Assembly (NCBI RefSeq): GCF_030730945.1 | Contig: NZ_JAVAMS010000001.1 | Span: 558,001 to 622,000 of the forward strand | From: Aurantiacibacter poecillastricola | GTDB taxonomy: Bacteria > Pseudomonadota > Alphaproteobacteria > Sphingomonadales > Sphingomonadaceae | Length of the DNA: 64,000 bases | Reading direction: 5' to 3' | Shown: positions 56,654 to 64,000 of the stretch, one piece after another | How the letters are laid out: every line of letters begins with the position of its first letter | Numbering within the stretch: the first letter of the stretch is position 1 | Translations under genes and position numbers: made by a program | The notes under the pieces: model-generated | Told to the model about the DNA's origin: nothing | What the model saw: only the letters and a program-made list of their open reading frames with translations | Databases searched by the model: none

Positions 56654-57082
56654 TCACCTGCGGGAGAGCGCCCTGATGCAGGCCGCGCGGTCCACTTCCG
56701 CCCCGTCACTTGCACGACGAGCCTCGACCCAGGTCGCCACCGGCTCGGCATTGGGGGCGAGTGGGTAGAGATAGACATCCAGCACGCAGGCCTCGGCCTG
56801 GAACTGCAGCTTGCGCATGTCGCCCTCCGGCGTGTCGAGCCGCGGTGTGCCGAAGCGGCGGGCGAGGCTGGAGGCAGGCTCGCGGATGACGCCGGAAAGG
56901 CCCGGCCCCTGCATGATCTCGGGCACGCGGAACCCGGCGACGGGTGCGGGGGGAGGCGGCTGGGTCGGCGGCACGTTGCGCGGATCGACGGTGATCGGCG
57001 GCGGTGGCGGCGCGCTCTGCGGCGGAGAGGGGACGCAGGCTGCTAGGGCGGCGAACGGCAGGAGAGCGGCAATCAGGCGCAT
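56654..57082 (-). CDS. Proline-rich lipoprotein, unknown function
   Basis: 142-residue predicted lipoprotein with a lipobox ending AALAAC (Cys near residue 16). The next 35 residues are Pro-rich, followed by a conserved-looking globular part with SLARRFGTPRLDTPEGDMRKLQFQ, CVLDVYLYP and a final Cys. I know no named family. The ATG at 57082 is used; ATG 57091 with two bases to the AAAGGA site is the alternative. It follows the EI24 gene after one base. Confidence 0.62.
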   Translation of the reverse strand: MRLIAALLPFAALAACVPSPPQSAPPPPPITVDPRNVPPTQPPPPAPVAGFRVPEIMQGPGLSGVIREPASSLARRFGTPRLDTPEGDMRKLQFQAEACVLDVYLYPLAPNAEPVATWVEARRASDGAEVDRAACIRALSRR

Positions 57083-57083
57083 G

Positions 57084-57791
57084 TCAGGCATTGTCCTTTT
57101 GTCGCGCGGTACGATGAACGAGATGTGTAGCGGATGCGGCACCGGTCACGGGCGCGAGGAAAGCGAGGAAGGGCACCGCCATCATCGCGGCAATCACCCC
57201 GCCAAGGACGAAGCGCTGGCGTCCGTTCAGCGGGGAGCGGTAGCGCTCCTCGTGACGGTGGCGCAGCCAAATCATGTCCTGCAATTCGCGGCTCAGCAGC
57301 ACGGCATTGACCACCAGCAGCAGGGCGAAGGTGCCAACGCCCGTCACCCACAGCAGAATGGCAATCGGCAAGGCGACAATGTTGACGAGCAAGGCGCGAG
57401 TGGCAGCTGCCAGCGCGTTGCGCGCCTGCTCGGCAAACGGAAGTTCGCGCGCCTGCCCTGCCTCTTGGGGGTAATGGCGCGCCTCGATCACCTGGACGAT
57501 ATCCTCGGCGAAGAACTGGATCACCGCTATCGCCACGATTCGCCATACGAGCCAGAGGCCGATCAGGGCGAGCAACACGGACAATGCCCCACGCACCGCG
57601 CCCGCTCCAGTGAACAGCGTGTCTTCCAGCCCGCCCCAGGCGAGCAAAGCATCGAGCGCGAACCAGCCGCCGGTCGCGGCGATGATGAAAACCCCTATCG
57701 AAACCGCCAGGCTTTTCAGCAGTATGCGCAGCACCGCCCCATCCAGCAGTTGCCGGAGGCCAAGTCCCAGCGATGTGACGAGCGCGCCCAT
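57084..57791 (-). CDS. EI24 domain membrane protein
   Basis: 235-residue membrane protein of the EI24/CysZ-like family. Four to five hydrophobic segments are present (about 28-55, 65-92, 130-165, 195-220). The family-typical region IQFFAEDIVQVIEARHYP and DMIWLRHRHEERYR are visible. In bacteria the family includes the sulfate transporter CysZ, but no sulfur genes are next to this one. It is divergent from the adenosine kinase gene and followed by the lipoprotein gene. Confidence 0.8.
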   Translation of the reverse strand: MGALVTSLGLGLRQLLDGAVLRILLKSLAVSIGVFIIAATGGWFALDALLAWGGLEDTLFTGAGAVRGALSVLLALIGLWLVWRIVAIAVIQFFAEDIVQVIEARHYPQEAGQARELPFAEQARNALAAATRALLVNIVALPIAILLWVTGVGTFALLLVVNAVLLSRELQDMIWLRHRHEERYRSPLNGRQRFVLGGVIAAMMAVPFLAFLAPVTGAASATHLVHRTARQKDNA

Positions 57792-57871
57792 AGGTCCTTG
57801 CGATTGCGCGGCCTATCCGCCAAGTCAACGCCGCGAGGCGCGCGTGCGCCGGATAATGTTCAGGAGAATTC

Positions 57872-58867
57872 ATGACTGCCCCCCGCTACGATGTAATCGC
57901 CATCGGCAATGCCATTGTCGACGTGATGGCTCCCGCTTCGGACGAACTGGTCGAAGAACTGGGAATGACGAAGGGTGGCATGACTCTGGTCGATGCGGAT
58001 CAGGCGAGGGACCTTTACGCCGCGATGGGTCCGGCGAAGGAGATTTCGGGCGGTTCGGCAGCGAACACGCTGGCGGGTCTGTCGGGCATGGGCGCGCAAT
58101 GCGCCTTCGTCGGGCAGGTGGCGGACGACCAACTGGGGAATGTCTTCGCCCACGATATCCGCGCCGTGGGCATCGATTTCGACGTGCCCGCCCGCGAAGG
58201 CGAGCCGCCGACCGCGCGCTGCCTGATCTTCGTGACGCCCGATGGTCAGCGCACGATGAACACGTTCCTCGGCGCAACGCAGTTCCTGCCTGCCGGCGCA
58301 CTGGATGAGGAAGCGATTGGCGGCGCCGAGATCCTCTATCTAGAAGGCTATCTGTGGGACCCGGAAGAGCCGCGCAAGGCCATGCGCGCTGCCATCAAGA
58401 GCGCCAAGGACGCAGGCCGCAAGGTCGCCTTCACCCTGTCCGACGCTTTCGTGATCGAGCGCTATGGCGACGATTTCCGCGCGCTGATCGAGGACGGCAT
58501 GATCGATATCGTCTTCGCCAACGAGGTGGAACTGGGTGCGCTCACCGGCGAGGACGATTTCGACGTCGGGCTCGCCGCGCTTGATGGCAAGGTGCCCGTC
58601 CTCGTCGTGACCCGCAGCGAGAAGGGCGCGGTCTGCGTGACGGGCGGCGAGACCTTCAAGGTGGCTGCAGAGCCGGTCGAGAAGGTGGTCGATACCACCG
58701 GTGCGGGTGATCTCTTCGCGGCGGGCTTCCTGTTCGGCCATGTCCGCGGCGAGGAACCGTCCCGCTGCCTGAAGCGCGGCGCCATTGCGGCGGCGGAGAT
58801 CATCAGCCACTACGGCGCGCGGCCCGAAACCGACCTCGCCAGGCTGATGGACGAAAAGCTGGGGTGA
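57872..58867 (+). CDS. Adenosine kinase (PfkB family)
   Basis: 331-residue PfkB-family sugar kinase, best matched to adenosine kinase. The N-terminus has YDVIAIGNAIVDVMAPAS, SGGSAANTLAGLSGMG and the FVTPDGQRTMNTFLGA segment. The catalytic Asp is in the PfkB signature 2 DTTGAGDLFAAGFLFG near the C-terminus. Some family members phosphorylate other nucleosides, so the name is likely rather than proven. Confidence 0.87.
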   Translation: MTAPRYDVIAIGNAIVDVMAPASDELVEELGMTKGGMTLVDADQARDLYAAMGPAKEISGGSAANTLAGLSGMGAQCAFVGQVADDQLGNVFAHDIRAVGIDFDVPAREGEPPTARCLIFVTPDGQRTMNTFLGATQFLPAGALDEEAIGGAEILYLEGYLWDPEEPRKAMRAAIKSAKDAGRKVAFTLSDAFVIERYGDDFRALIEDGMIDIVFANEVELGALTGEDDFDVGLAALDGKVPVLVVTRSEKGAVCVTGGETFKVAAEPVEKVVDTTGAGDLFAAGFLFGHVRGEEPSRCLKRGAIAAAEIISHYGARPETDLARLMDEKLG

Positions 58868-59231
58868 ACGAGCGCCTTTAGTTGATGAAGTACATCCGGA
58901 GACCTGTGTCTCATTAACCTGCACTTGGCGCGCGGCCTTGCTTCCGGGAGGGCGCCGTGCGAGGCGTACTGACAGCGAGAAAGAGCGGGACGCGGCTGTT
59001 TCAGGTCATCGGCCTGTAGGAAAGTGGTCGTCTCCGTCCCAATCCTCCGATCCGCGAGGGCAGAGGCCTGGGCCAATTATTGTATCGTTTTCAGATATAT
59101 GGGGTGAATATCGGCTCCGGATAACTTATGTTGTGGCATCGGCCGACGTGTTTTGATTCATCGATAGTCGTTGGGGAGTCGGCAACACGGGGGTCATCAT
59201 TACAAATTTTTCGGAGCCACATTCCTGTTTC
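58868..59231. other. 364-base gap between adenosine kinase and the Crp-like gene
   Basis: I see no gene or terminator hairpin of note here. An AT-richer stretch lies at about 59072-59101, which could hold the promoter of the Crp-like gene. Confidence 0.5.
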
Positions 59232-59927
59232 GTGGCAAAAGCTCGCTTGTGCGAAGACTTTAACGAAGAGTGCCGCGATATTGTCGAGCAACTCTTCGTG
59301 AACTTCATTTCCTACTCGAAGAAGCAGACCTTTTTTCATGAAGGTGATGACATCGGCATAATGTTCCTGGTGTGTTCGGGATGGGCCGCCCGCGCCATCC
59401 ATCTCGCCGATGGCCGCCGCCAGATAACCGAGATTTTCCTCCCGGGGGACCTGTTCCCTGTTCACGCCTCGATATCGCAGGGGGTGATCGAGGACGAAAT
59501 CGTGGCTCTCGGAGAGTGCCGCGTCACCACCTGTTCGCCAGGCGCGCTTAACGAAGCCAGCCGGCAGACGAATGCCTTGACCCGCACCTTGTGGTGGCTT
59601 TCGCAAAGGGATGCGGCCATCCTCAGGATGTGGATTGCGATGAACGGCCAGTACAGGGTCTATGAGCGGGTGGCCCACCTCGTTTGCGAGGTGCTTGAGC
59701 GCCTGAAGCATGTGGGTCTTGGCGAAGGTAACCGGTTCGACTTCCCCCTGACGCAACAGGAGATCGGCGATATCATCGGCGCGACGCCGGTGCATGTCAG
59801 CCGGTCCTTGAAGCAGATCAGGGATGCAGGGCTCCTGGATATCCAGGGAGGCGTATTACAGGTGCACGATCTGGAGCGGTTGCAGAAAGCTGCACACTTC
59901 AATCCGGGTTACCTCAACCCGCGGTGA
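59232..59927 (+). CDS. Crp/Fnr family transcriptional regulator
   Basis: 231-residue regulator. An N-terminal cNMP-binding-like beta barrel covers about residues 25-120 (KKQTFFHEGDDIGIMFLVCSGWAARAI). The dimer helix follows, and a winged helix (about 165-215) has FPLTQQEIGDIIGATPVHVSRSLKQIRDAG. The four-cysteine [4Fe-4S] cluster pattern of true FNR is not seen. The GTG start at 59232 has no clear ribosome site, so the exact start is uncertain. Confidence 0.82.
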   Translation: MAKARLCEDFNEECRDIVEQLFVNFISYSKKQTFFHEGDDIGIMFLVCSGWAARAIHLADGRRQITEIFLPGDLFPVHASISQGVIEDEIVALGECRVTTCSPGALNEASRQTNALTRTLWWLSQRDAAILRMWIAMNGQYRVYERVAHLVCEVLERLKHVGLGEGNRFDFPLTQQEIGDIIGATPVHVSRSLKQIRDAGLLDIQGGVLQVHDLERLQKAAHFNPGYLNPR

Positions 59928-59935
59928 TCGAGCCC

Positions 59936-59967
59936 AAAAAAAATGGCTCCGTCCGAAGACGGAGCCA
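59936..59967 (-). terminator. Strong minus-strand intrinsic terminator
   Basis: On the minus strand TGGCTCCGTC and GACGGAGCCA (ten perfect pairs) surround a TTCG tetraloop and are followed by eight T. There is no recognised gene on the minus strand upstream of it, so it suggests a small RNA. On the plus strand it would lack a T run. Confidence 0.85.
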
Positions 59968-60130
59968 TAATGCAGGGAACCTGGACTTGGCCGGGCCCCC
60001 TTCGGGTCGCAGGAACGGCATGTCCCGGATTCGGTTTGCCCGCCTTTATGAATGTTAAGATTGCGAAATGAATCCCGTGAGAGACACCGATCTCATGTAA
60101 GAACGGCCACTTCCCAGCCGACAATGATCG
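59968..60130 (-). ncRNA. Candidate minus-strand small RNA ahead of the terminator
   Basis: The region between the terminator at 59936 and the gene at 60236 has no credible minus-strand protein. A possible -35 TTGTCG and -10 TACATG on the minus strand lie near 60123 and 60098, so a transcript of about 130-160 bases ending at the terminator is possible. Boundaries are approximate. Confidence 0.35.
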
Positions 60131-60235
60131 CAAATACTTGCCCGGCCGTCCGGCAGCTTGCTCGGCGCGTCCGGTTCACCCAATCGCAACAGCCGCGCGC
60201 TATCCCTCCATCGCTTGAAACCACGGAGTGCGCCG

Positions 60236-60793
60236 ATGCCGATCAGACGCTGGCTTGTCCCTGCAACCCTGGCCCTGTTGCTCACCGCCACGACCGCACA
60301 GGCTTGCATGATGGCATCGGAGCGGGAGCTTTCCGATATCGCATTGGCCGATGCCGTGGTGATTGCGCGCCTCACCGATTACGAGATCGTGCGCGACGAG
60401 GCGTTTCGTCGCGCGCAGCTCGCAAACCCGAACTTGTCCGACGATCTGCGGGAGATCTACAGCGATCCCGGACAAGGGCTGCTGTCGGATTACGCGCGCT
60501 TCACGCTGGAGGTGCAGGATGTGCTGAAAGGCGAACCACCTGCCCGCTTTGCTGTAACCTGGGACAACTCGACCTTCGCCGAGCCTGAAACGATGGCACC
60601 GGGCCTCTACCTTGTCGCGGTGCGCGATCCGGCGGCTCCCCTGCCGCCCCTGCGCGGACCGAGCGCGACCATCCTGCCGAACCCCGAGCCTGCTACGATG
60701 ACACTGCTGCAGGCGCCTTGCGCGCCGCCGTTCCTGTTCCCGCTGGAGAGCGCGCCGCTTGACGAAGTACGCGCGCTACTGCGCGGCGGCTAG
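60236..60793 (+). CDS. Secreted protein of unknown function
   Basis: 185-residue protein with a clear signal peptide ([24 protein letters not shown], cleavage near residue 23). No family is recognised. The mature part is acidic and beta-rich, with [30 protein letters not shown] and a Pro-rich C-terminal region. A CGGAG site precedes the ATG at 60236. Its stop codon shares CTAG with the stop of the convergent purD gene. Confidence 0.68.
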   Translation: MPIRRWLVPATLALLLTATTAQACMMASERELSDIALADAVVIARLTDYEIVRDEAFRRAQLANPNLSDDLREIYSDPGQGLLSDYARFTLEVQDVLKGEPPARFAVTWDNSTFAEPETMAPGLYLVAVRDPAAPLPPLRGPSATILPNPEPATMTLLQAPCAPPFLFPLESAPLDEVRALLRGG

Positions 60794-62070
60794 CTCCGCT
60801 CGATCTCGCGCCAGCCGATATCCTTGCGGTAGAAGCCGCTTGGAAAATCGACCTTCTCCACCGCCGCATAGGCTGCGTCGCGCGCGGCCCTGGTGTCCGG
60901 GCCGGTTGCCGTCACGTTCAGCACGCGGCCGCCGCTTGCAACCAGCGCGCCGTCTTTCGATGACGTGCCCGCGTGGAAGACCTTGGCACCGGTGTCCTCC
61001 GCACCGTTCAGCGTGATCGCACCGCCTTTCTCGGGCGTGCCGGGATAGCCCTTGGCCGCCATCACCACCGTCATCGCGGTATCCTCGGCAAAGGTCGGCT
61101 CGGGCAAGGCGGAAAGCGCACCGCTGGCCGCGGCGAGCATGTATTGCGCAAGGTCGCTTTCCAGCCGCATCATCAGCACCTGGCATTCCGGATCGCCGAA
61201 GCGGCAATTGTATTCGACCAGCCTGGGTCCGTCCTCGGTCAGCATCAGGCCGGCATAGAGTACGCCGACATAGGGCGTGCCGTCCTTCCGCAATTGCCGC
61301 ACGGTGGGAAAGACGATGCGCTCCATCGTCTCGGCTACCAGCGCGTCATCGAGCACGCGGGCCGGGCTGTAGGCACCCATGCCGCCGGTGTTGGGGCCGG
61401 TATCGCCTTCGCCCACGCGCTTGTGATCCTGCGCGGTGCCGAAGGGGATGACCGTTTCGCCATCGGTCAGGGCGAAGAAGCTGGCTTCCTCGCCCGCCAT
61501 GAATTCCTCGATCACGACTTCCGCGCCCGCTTCCCCGAAAGCACCGCCGAACATCTCTTCCAGCGCTTCGCGGGCCTCTTCCTCGCTCTCGGCGATGACG
61601 ACGCCTTTGCCCGCGGCGAGGCCATCGGCCTTGAGGACGAAGGGCGGGGCGAAGGTGGCGAGCGCTTGCTTCGCCTGTTCGAGCGAGGTGCAATGCACAT
61701 AGGCCGCGGTGGGGATACCGGCCTTGTCGCACAGCGCCTTGGTGAAGTTCTTGCTGCCTTCCAGCTGCGCGGCGGCTTTCGAGGGGCCGAAGACGGCGAT
61801 CCCGGCCTCGCGCAGGCTGTCGGCAAGGCCGTCCACCAGCGGTGCTTCCGGCCCGATCACGACGAGGCCGATGGCGTTCTGCGCGCAGAAACCGGCGACC
61901 GCGCCGTGGTCCCTCGCGTCCAGCGAGACCAGCTGCGCGCACTCCGCGATGCCCGGATTGCCGGGTGCGGCGAACAGCTTGCCCCCGTCTTTCGCGATGG
62001 CATCGGATTGCGCCAGCTTCCAGCACAGGGCATGTTCGCGCCCGCCCCCGCCCAGCACCAGGATATTCAT
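60790..62070 (-). CDS. purD: Phosphoribosylamine-glycine ligase
   Basis: 426-residue ATP-grasp enzyme of purine synthesis that makes glycinamide ribonucleotide. The N-terminus with [19 protein letters not shown] is the substrate domain. The ATP-grasp domain has [18 protein letters not shown] and [16 protein letters not shown], and the conserved [14 protein letters not shown] follows. ATG 62070 shares two bases with the xseA start codon on the other strand. Confidence 0.96.
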   Translation of the reverse strand: MNILVLGGGGREHALCWKLAQSDAIAKDGGKLFAAPGNPGIAECAQLVSLDARDHGAVAGFCAQNAIGLVVIGPEAPLVDGLADSLREAGIAVFGPSKAAAQLEGSKNFTKALCDKAGIPTAAYVHCTSLEQAKQALATFAPPFVLKADGLAAGKGVVIAESEEEAREALEEMFGGAFGEAGAEVVIEEFMAGEEASFFALTDGETVIPFGTAQDHKRVGEGDTGPNTGGMGAYSPARVLDDALVAETMERIVFPTVRQLRKDGTPYVGVLYAGLMLTEDGPRLVEYNCRFGDPECQVLMMRLESDLAQYMLAAASGALSALPEPTFAEDTAMTVVMAAKGYPGTPEKGGAITLNGAEDTGAKVFHAGTSSKDGALVASGGRVLNVTATGPDTRAARDAAYAAVEKVDFPSGFYRKDIGWREIERS

Positions 62071-63532
62071 GACGCGCAATTCTCCATACGACGACCCCTA
62101 TGACGACGGGGCAGAGGACACGCTCCTAGCGGCGAGTACGCCGGGGGACAATTCCGCGCCGCTCTCGATCACCGAGATATCGCAGGCCCTCAAGCGCACG
62201 GTGGAGGACCGGTTCGGCTTCGTGCGGCTGCGCGGCGAATTGTCGGGCGTGAAACGGGCAGCATCGGGCCACCTTTACCTTGCGCTGAAGGACGAGAAGG
62301 CGGTGCTGGACGGGGTGATGTGGCGCAGCGCGGTGCCGCGCCTTGCCTTCCAGCCCGAGGACGGGATCGAGGTCGTCGCTTCCGGCAAGCTGACTACCTA
62401 TCCGGGCCGCTCCAAATACCAGATCGTGATCGAGCGGATGGAGATCGCGGGCGAGGGCGCGCTGCTGGCGCTGCTGGAAAAGACCAAGGCGCGGCTGGAG
62501 GCGGAGGGGCTGTTCGATCCCGCCCGCAAGCGCACGCTGCCTTTTGCTCCGCGCACCATCGGCGTCGTGACGTCGCCAACCGGCGCGGTGATTCGGGATA
62601 TCCTCCACCGGCTGGAGGATCGCTTTCCCACCCGTGTCATCGTGTGGCCGGTGGTGGTGCAGGGCGAGGGCGCGGCGAAGCAGGTCGCCGATGCGGTTCG
62701 CGGCTTCGGGGCGCTTGAACCAAATGGACCTGTCCCGCGTCCGGACTTGCTGATCGTGGCACGCGGGGGCGGCTCGATCGAGGATCTGTGGAGCTTCAAC
62801 GAGGAAATCGTCGTGCGCGCCGTGGCCGAATCGCCGATCCCTGTCATCAGCGCCGTGGGGCATGAAACCGATACCACGCTGTGCGACTACGCCGCCGACC
62901 GCCGGGCTCCCACCCCCACCGCCGCCGCCGAGATCGCCGTACCGGTGCTGCGCGAACTGAGCGCCTTCATCGACGACCTCGCACTTCGGCAGAAGAAATG
63001 CGCGCTGCGCCCGGTGGAGCTGGGCCGCGAGCGGCTGGCGGCGCGTGCGGACCGTCTGCCGAAGGCCGAGCAACTGCTCCAGCCACAGGCGCAGCGGCTG
63101 GATGAACTGGGCGAGCGCCTGCGCCGGGGCCTGGTGGACCGGGCGGCGAAGGGCCGGGAGAAGCTTGCCGACCTGCGCCTTTCGCCTGCCATCCTGCGCG
63201 GCAACCTGCGCGATGCCCGCCAGCGCCTCAGCGCCGCGCGGCTCGTGCCCGCGCTCGTCACGCGCCCGCTGGCCGAGAAGCGCGAGCGGCTGGCGGCGCT
63301 GGAGCGCCTCAGGCTGCAACTCGACCCGAAGGCCCCGCTGCAACGCGGCTATGCGCTCGTCTGCGCGGAGGGCCACCCGGTGATCGCCAGCCGTGATGTT
63401 GCCGCCGCTCAAGCGTCGCTCACGCTGGAATTCGCCGACGGAACCTTGCAGGTCGTGCCGGGCACCGCGCCGCGAAAGTCGCCGAAGCGCGCGCCAAGAG
63501 CCCCCGAGGGCGGGCAGCCCAAATTGCTGTAA
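62069..63532 (+). CDS. xseA: Exodeoxyribonuclease VII large subunit
   Basis: 487-residue catalytic subunit of exonuclease VII, which degrades single-stranded DNA. The N-terminal OB-fold region starts near residue 33 ([19 protein letters not shown]), followed by [42 protein letters not shown] and [26 protein letters not shown], all strongly conserved. Helical C-terminal repeats and a basic tail follow. The XseB small subunit is not in this window. The ATG overlaps purD's start. Confidence 0.95.
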   Translation: MTRNSPYDDPYDDGAEDTLLAASTPGDNSAPLSITEISQALKRTVEDRFGFVRLRGELSGVKRAASGHLYLALKDEKAVLDGVMWRSAVPRLAFQPEDGIEVVASGKLTTYPGRSKYQIVIERMEIAGEGALLALLEKTKARLEAEGLFDPARKRTLPFAPRTIGVVTSPTGAVIRDILHRLEDRFPTRVIVWPVVVQGEGAAKQVADAVRGFGALEPNGPVPRPDLLIVARGGGSIEDLWSFNEEIVVRAVAESPIPVISAVGHETDTTLCDYAADRRAPTPTAAAEIAVPVLRELSAFIDDLALRQKKCALRPVELGRERLAARADRLPKAEQLLQPQAQRLDELGERLRRGLVDRAAKGREKLADLRLSPAILRGNLRDARQRLSAARLVPALVTRPLAEKRERLAALERLRLQLDPKAPLQRGYALVCAEGHPVIASRDVAAAQASLTLEFADGTLQVVPGTAPRKSPKRAPRAPEGGQPKLL

Positions 63533-63577
63533 CGCGGTAAATTGCACCGCAAGCCTTGCTGCACTACATAGAGCCCC

Positions 63578-63781
63578 ATGTTGATGTCATCCTCCGACAA
63601 GGCCGCTACGCTGCTTTACGGCCCGAACGGCTTTCGCATCGTGAAGCCCGGCCATTTCGTCCTCTGCGCCGTCAGCGGTGTGCCCGTTCCGCTGGAAGAA
63701 CTGCGCTACTGGAGCGTGGACCGGCAGGAACCCTATGCCAGCGCGGAAATCTCCACGAAGCGAGCGCTAGAGGACCTGTGA
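63578..63781 (+). CDS. DUF2093 family protein
   Basis: 67-residue protein of DUF2093, an alphaproteobacterial family of unknown function. The ATLLYGPNGFRIVKPGHFVLCAVSG and LEELRYWSVDRQEPYAS regions match the family. ATG 63578 is used; ATG 63584 is also possible. The stop overlaps the next gene's GTG by four bases. Confidence 0.85.
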   Translation: MLMSSSDKAATLLYGPNGFRIVKPGHFVLCAVSGVPVPLEELRYWSVDRQEPYASAEISTKRALEDL

Positions 63782-64000
63782 CGCCGAAATCTGCGCTTAT
63801 CGCCGCTGGCCTTTTCGCCGGACTGGCCGCTTGCACGGTGGTCCCTTCTGTCGAGGCGGGTGCGGCGCCAGACGATAGCCAACCGGTCGCGCCGCGCACT
63901 GTGGCAGCGCCGCCCGCCCCGGCCCCCGCTTCCACCCCCACCACGCCCGCCCGCACGGACTTCACCTATTCCGGCGAACTTACCCAGGGCGGATGGATTC
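63778..64000 (+). CDS. Truncated probable M23 family metallopeptidase (lipoprotein)
   Basis: The gene runs off the end of the window; about 74 residues are visible. GTG at 63778 overlaps the DUF2093 stop. The N-terminus is a lipoprotein signal with LAAC near residue 19, then a Pro- and Ala-rich stretch, then FTYSGELTQGGWI, which resembles the start of sphingomonad M23 peptidases that follow xseA and DUF2093. The assignment rests mainly on context. Confidence 0.5.
   Translation, partial: MTPKSALIAAGLFAGLAACTVVPSVEAGAAPDDSQPVAPRTVAAPPAPAPASTPTTPARTDFTYSGELTQGGWI

Noticed and set aside
59150..59165. FNR-like site TTGATTCATCGA near the Crp-like gene
   Set aside because: The right half does not match ATCAA.
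59909..60133. Minus-strand open frame over the candidate small RNA
   Set aside because: It runs through the terminator hairpin and has no ribosome site or recognisable sequence.

Overview
The window looks like a chromosomal segment from a GC-rich alphaproteobacterium of the order Sphingomonadales, probably Erythrobacteraceae. The reasons are strong G/C preference at third codon positions, the gene order parB-parA-rsmG-mnmG-mnmE with rho-hemJ-hemE nearby, a SUF operon opened by an Rrf2-type regulator, and small families typical of this group (DUF6489, DUF1491, DUF2093, DUF2497/PopZ). I see no phage, insertion sequence, CRISPR array, rRNA or tRNA. The species is inferred from gene content only.

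The main structural feature is a probable replication origin at about 17.3-17.6 kb between hemE and ppsR, the same position as the Caulobacter origin. It holds an AT-rich stretch, one perfect DnaA box (overlapping the ppsR start) and one near-perfect box. From hemE leftward to parB every gene except the 13.6 kb hydrolase is on the minus strand, and from ppsR rightward to 24.1 kb every gene is on the plus strand, so transcription runs away from the site on both sides. Five parS-like 16-mers lie at 9.5-13.1 kb, four inside rsmG, mnmG and mnmE and one between mnmG and mnmE, beside parA and parB. A PopZ-type polar scaffold gene (26.6-27.1 kb) and a DivK-like receiver (35.3 kb) are in the same window, so origin, centromere, partition ATPase/CTPase and a likely polar anchor sit within about 20 kb.

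Layout. 0-7.7 kb: BrkB-type membrane protein, CarD regulator, two lipoproteins, TsaC tRNA modification enzyme, an AAA ATPase, a PQQ-type sugar dehydrogenase, free methionine sulfoxide reductase and a glycine-zipper protein. 7.7-17.3 kb: partition and tRNA/rRNA modification genes, a dienelactone hydrolase, rho, hemJ and hemE. 17.6-24.1 kb: ppsR, maf, aroE, coaE, dnaQ, hpf, ptsN, a thioesterase, DUF1491 and a cell wall hydrolase. 24.1-29.3 kb: xthA, an ErpA-type Fe-S carrier, a CBS protein, a ferredoxin with an apparent CTG start, PopZ, TolC and a Pcm-like protein. 29.4-35.7 kb: class I fumarase, a LytS/LytTR pair, a lipid kinase-like protein, a metallophosphoesterase and the DivK-like receiver. 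35.9-48.8 kb: rpsI-rplM, cutA-ctaA, merC, a ThiS-ThiG fusion, an acyl-CoA ligase, gamma-glutamyltransferase, pyrD, a DUF885 lipoprotein and an AraC regulator. 48.9-55.6 kb: a compact SUF Fe-S operon (regulator, B, C, D, S, T, A) with four non-SUF genes inside it. 55.6-64 kb: a protein with an internal duplication, EI24 protein, adenosine kinase, Crp-like regulator, purD and xseA sharing start-codon bases, DUF2093, and a truncated probable M23 peptidase.

Most of the content is core chromosomal housekeeping. The observations most worth following are the origin/parS/PopZ arrangement, the ThiS-ThiG fusion that buries the sulfur-carrier Gly-Gly, the extra genes in the suf operon, the CTG start after popZ, the purD/xseA overlap, and two possible small RNAs ending in strong hairpins (45.8-46.0 kb and 59.9-60.1 kb).
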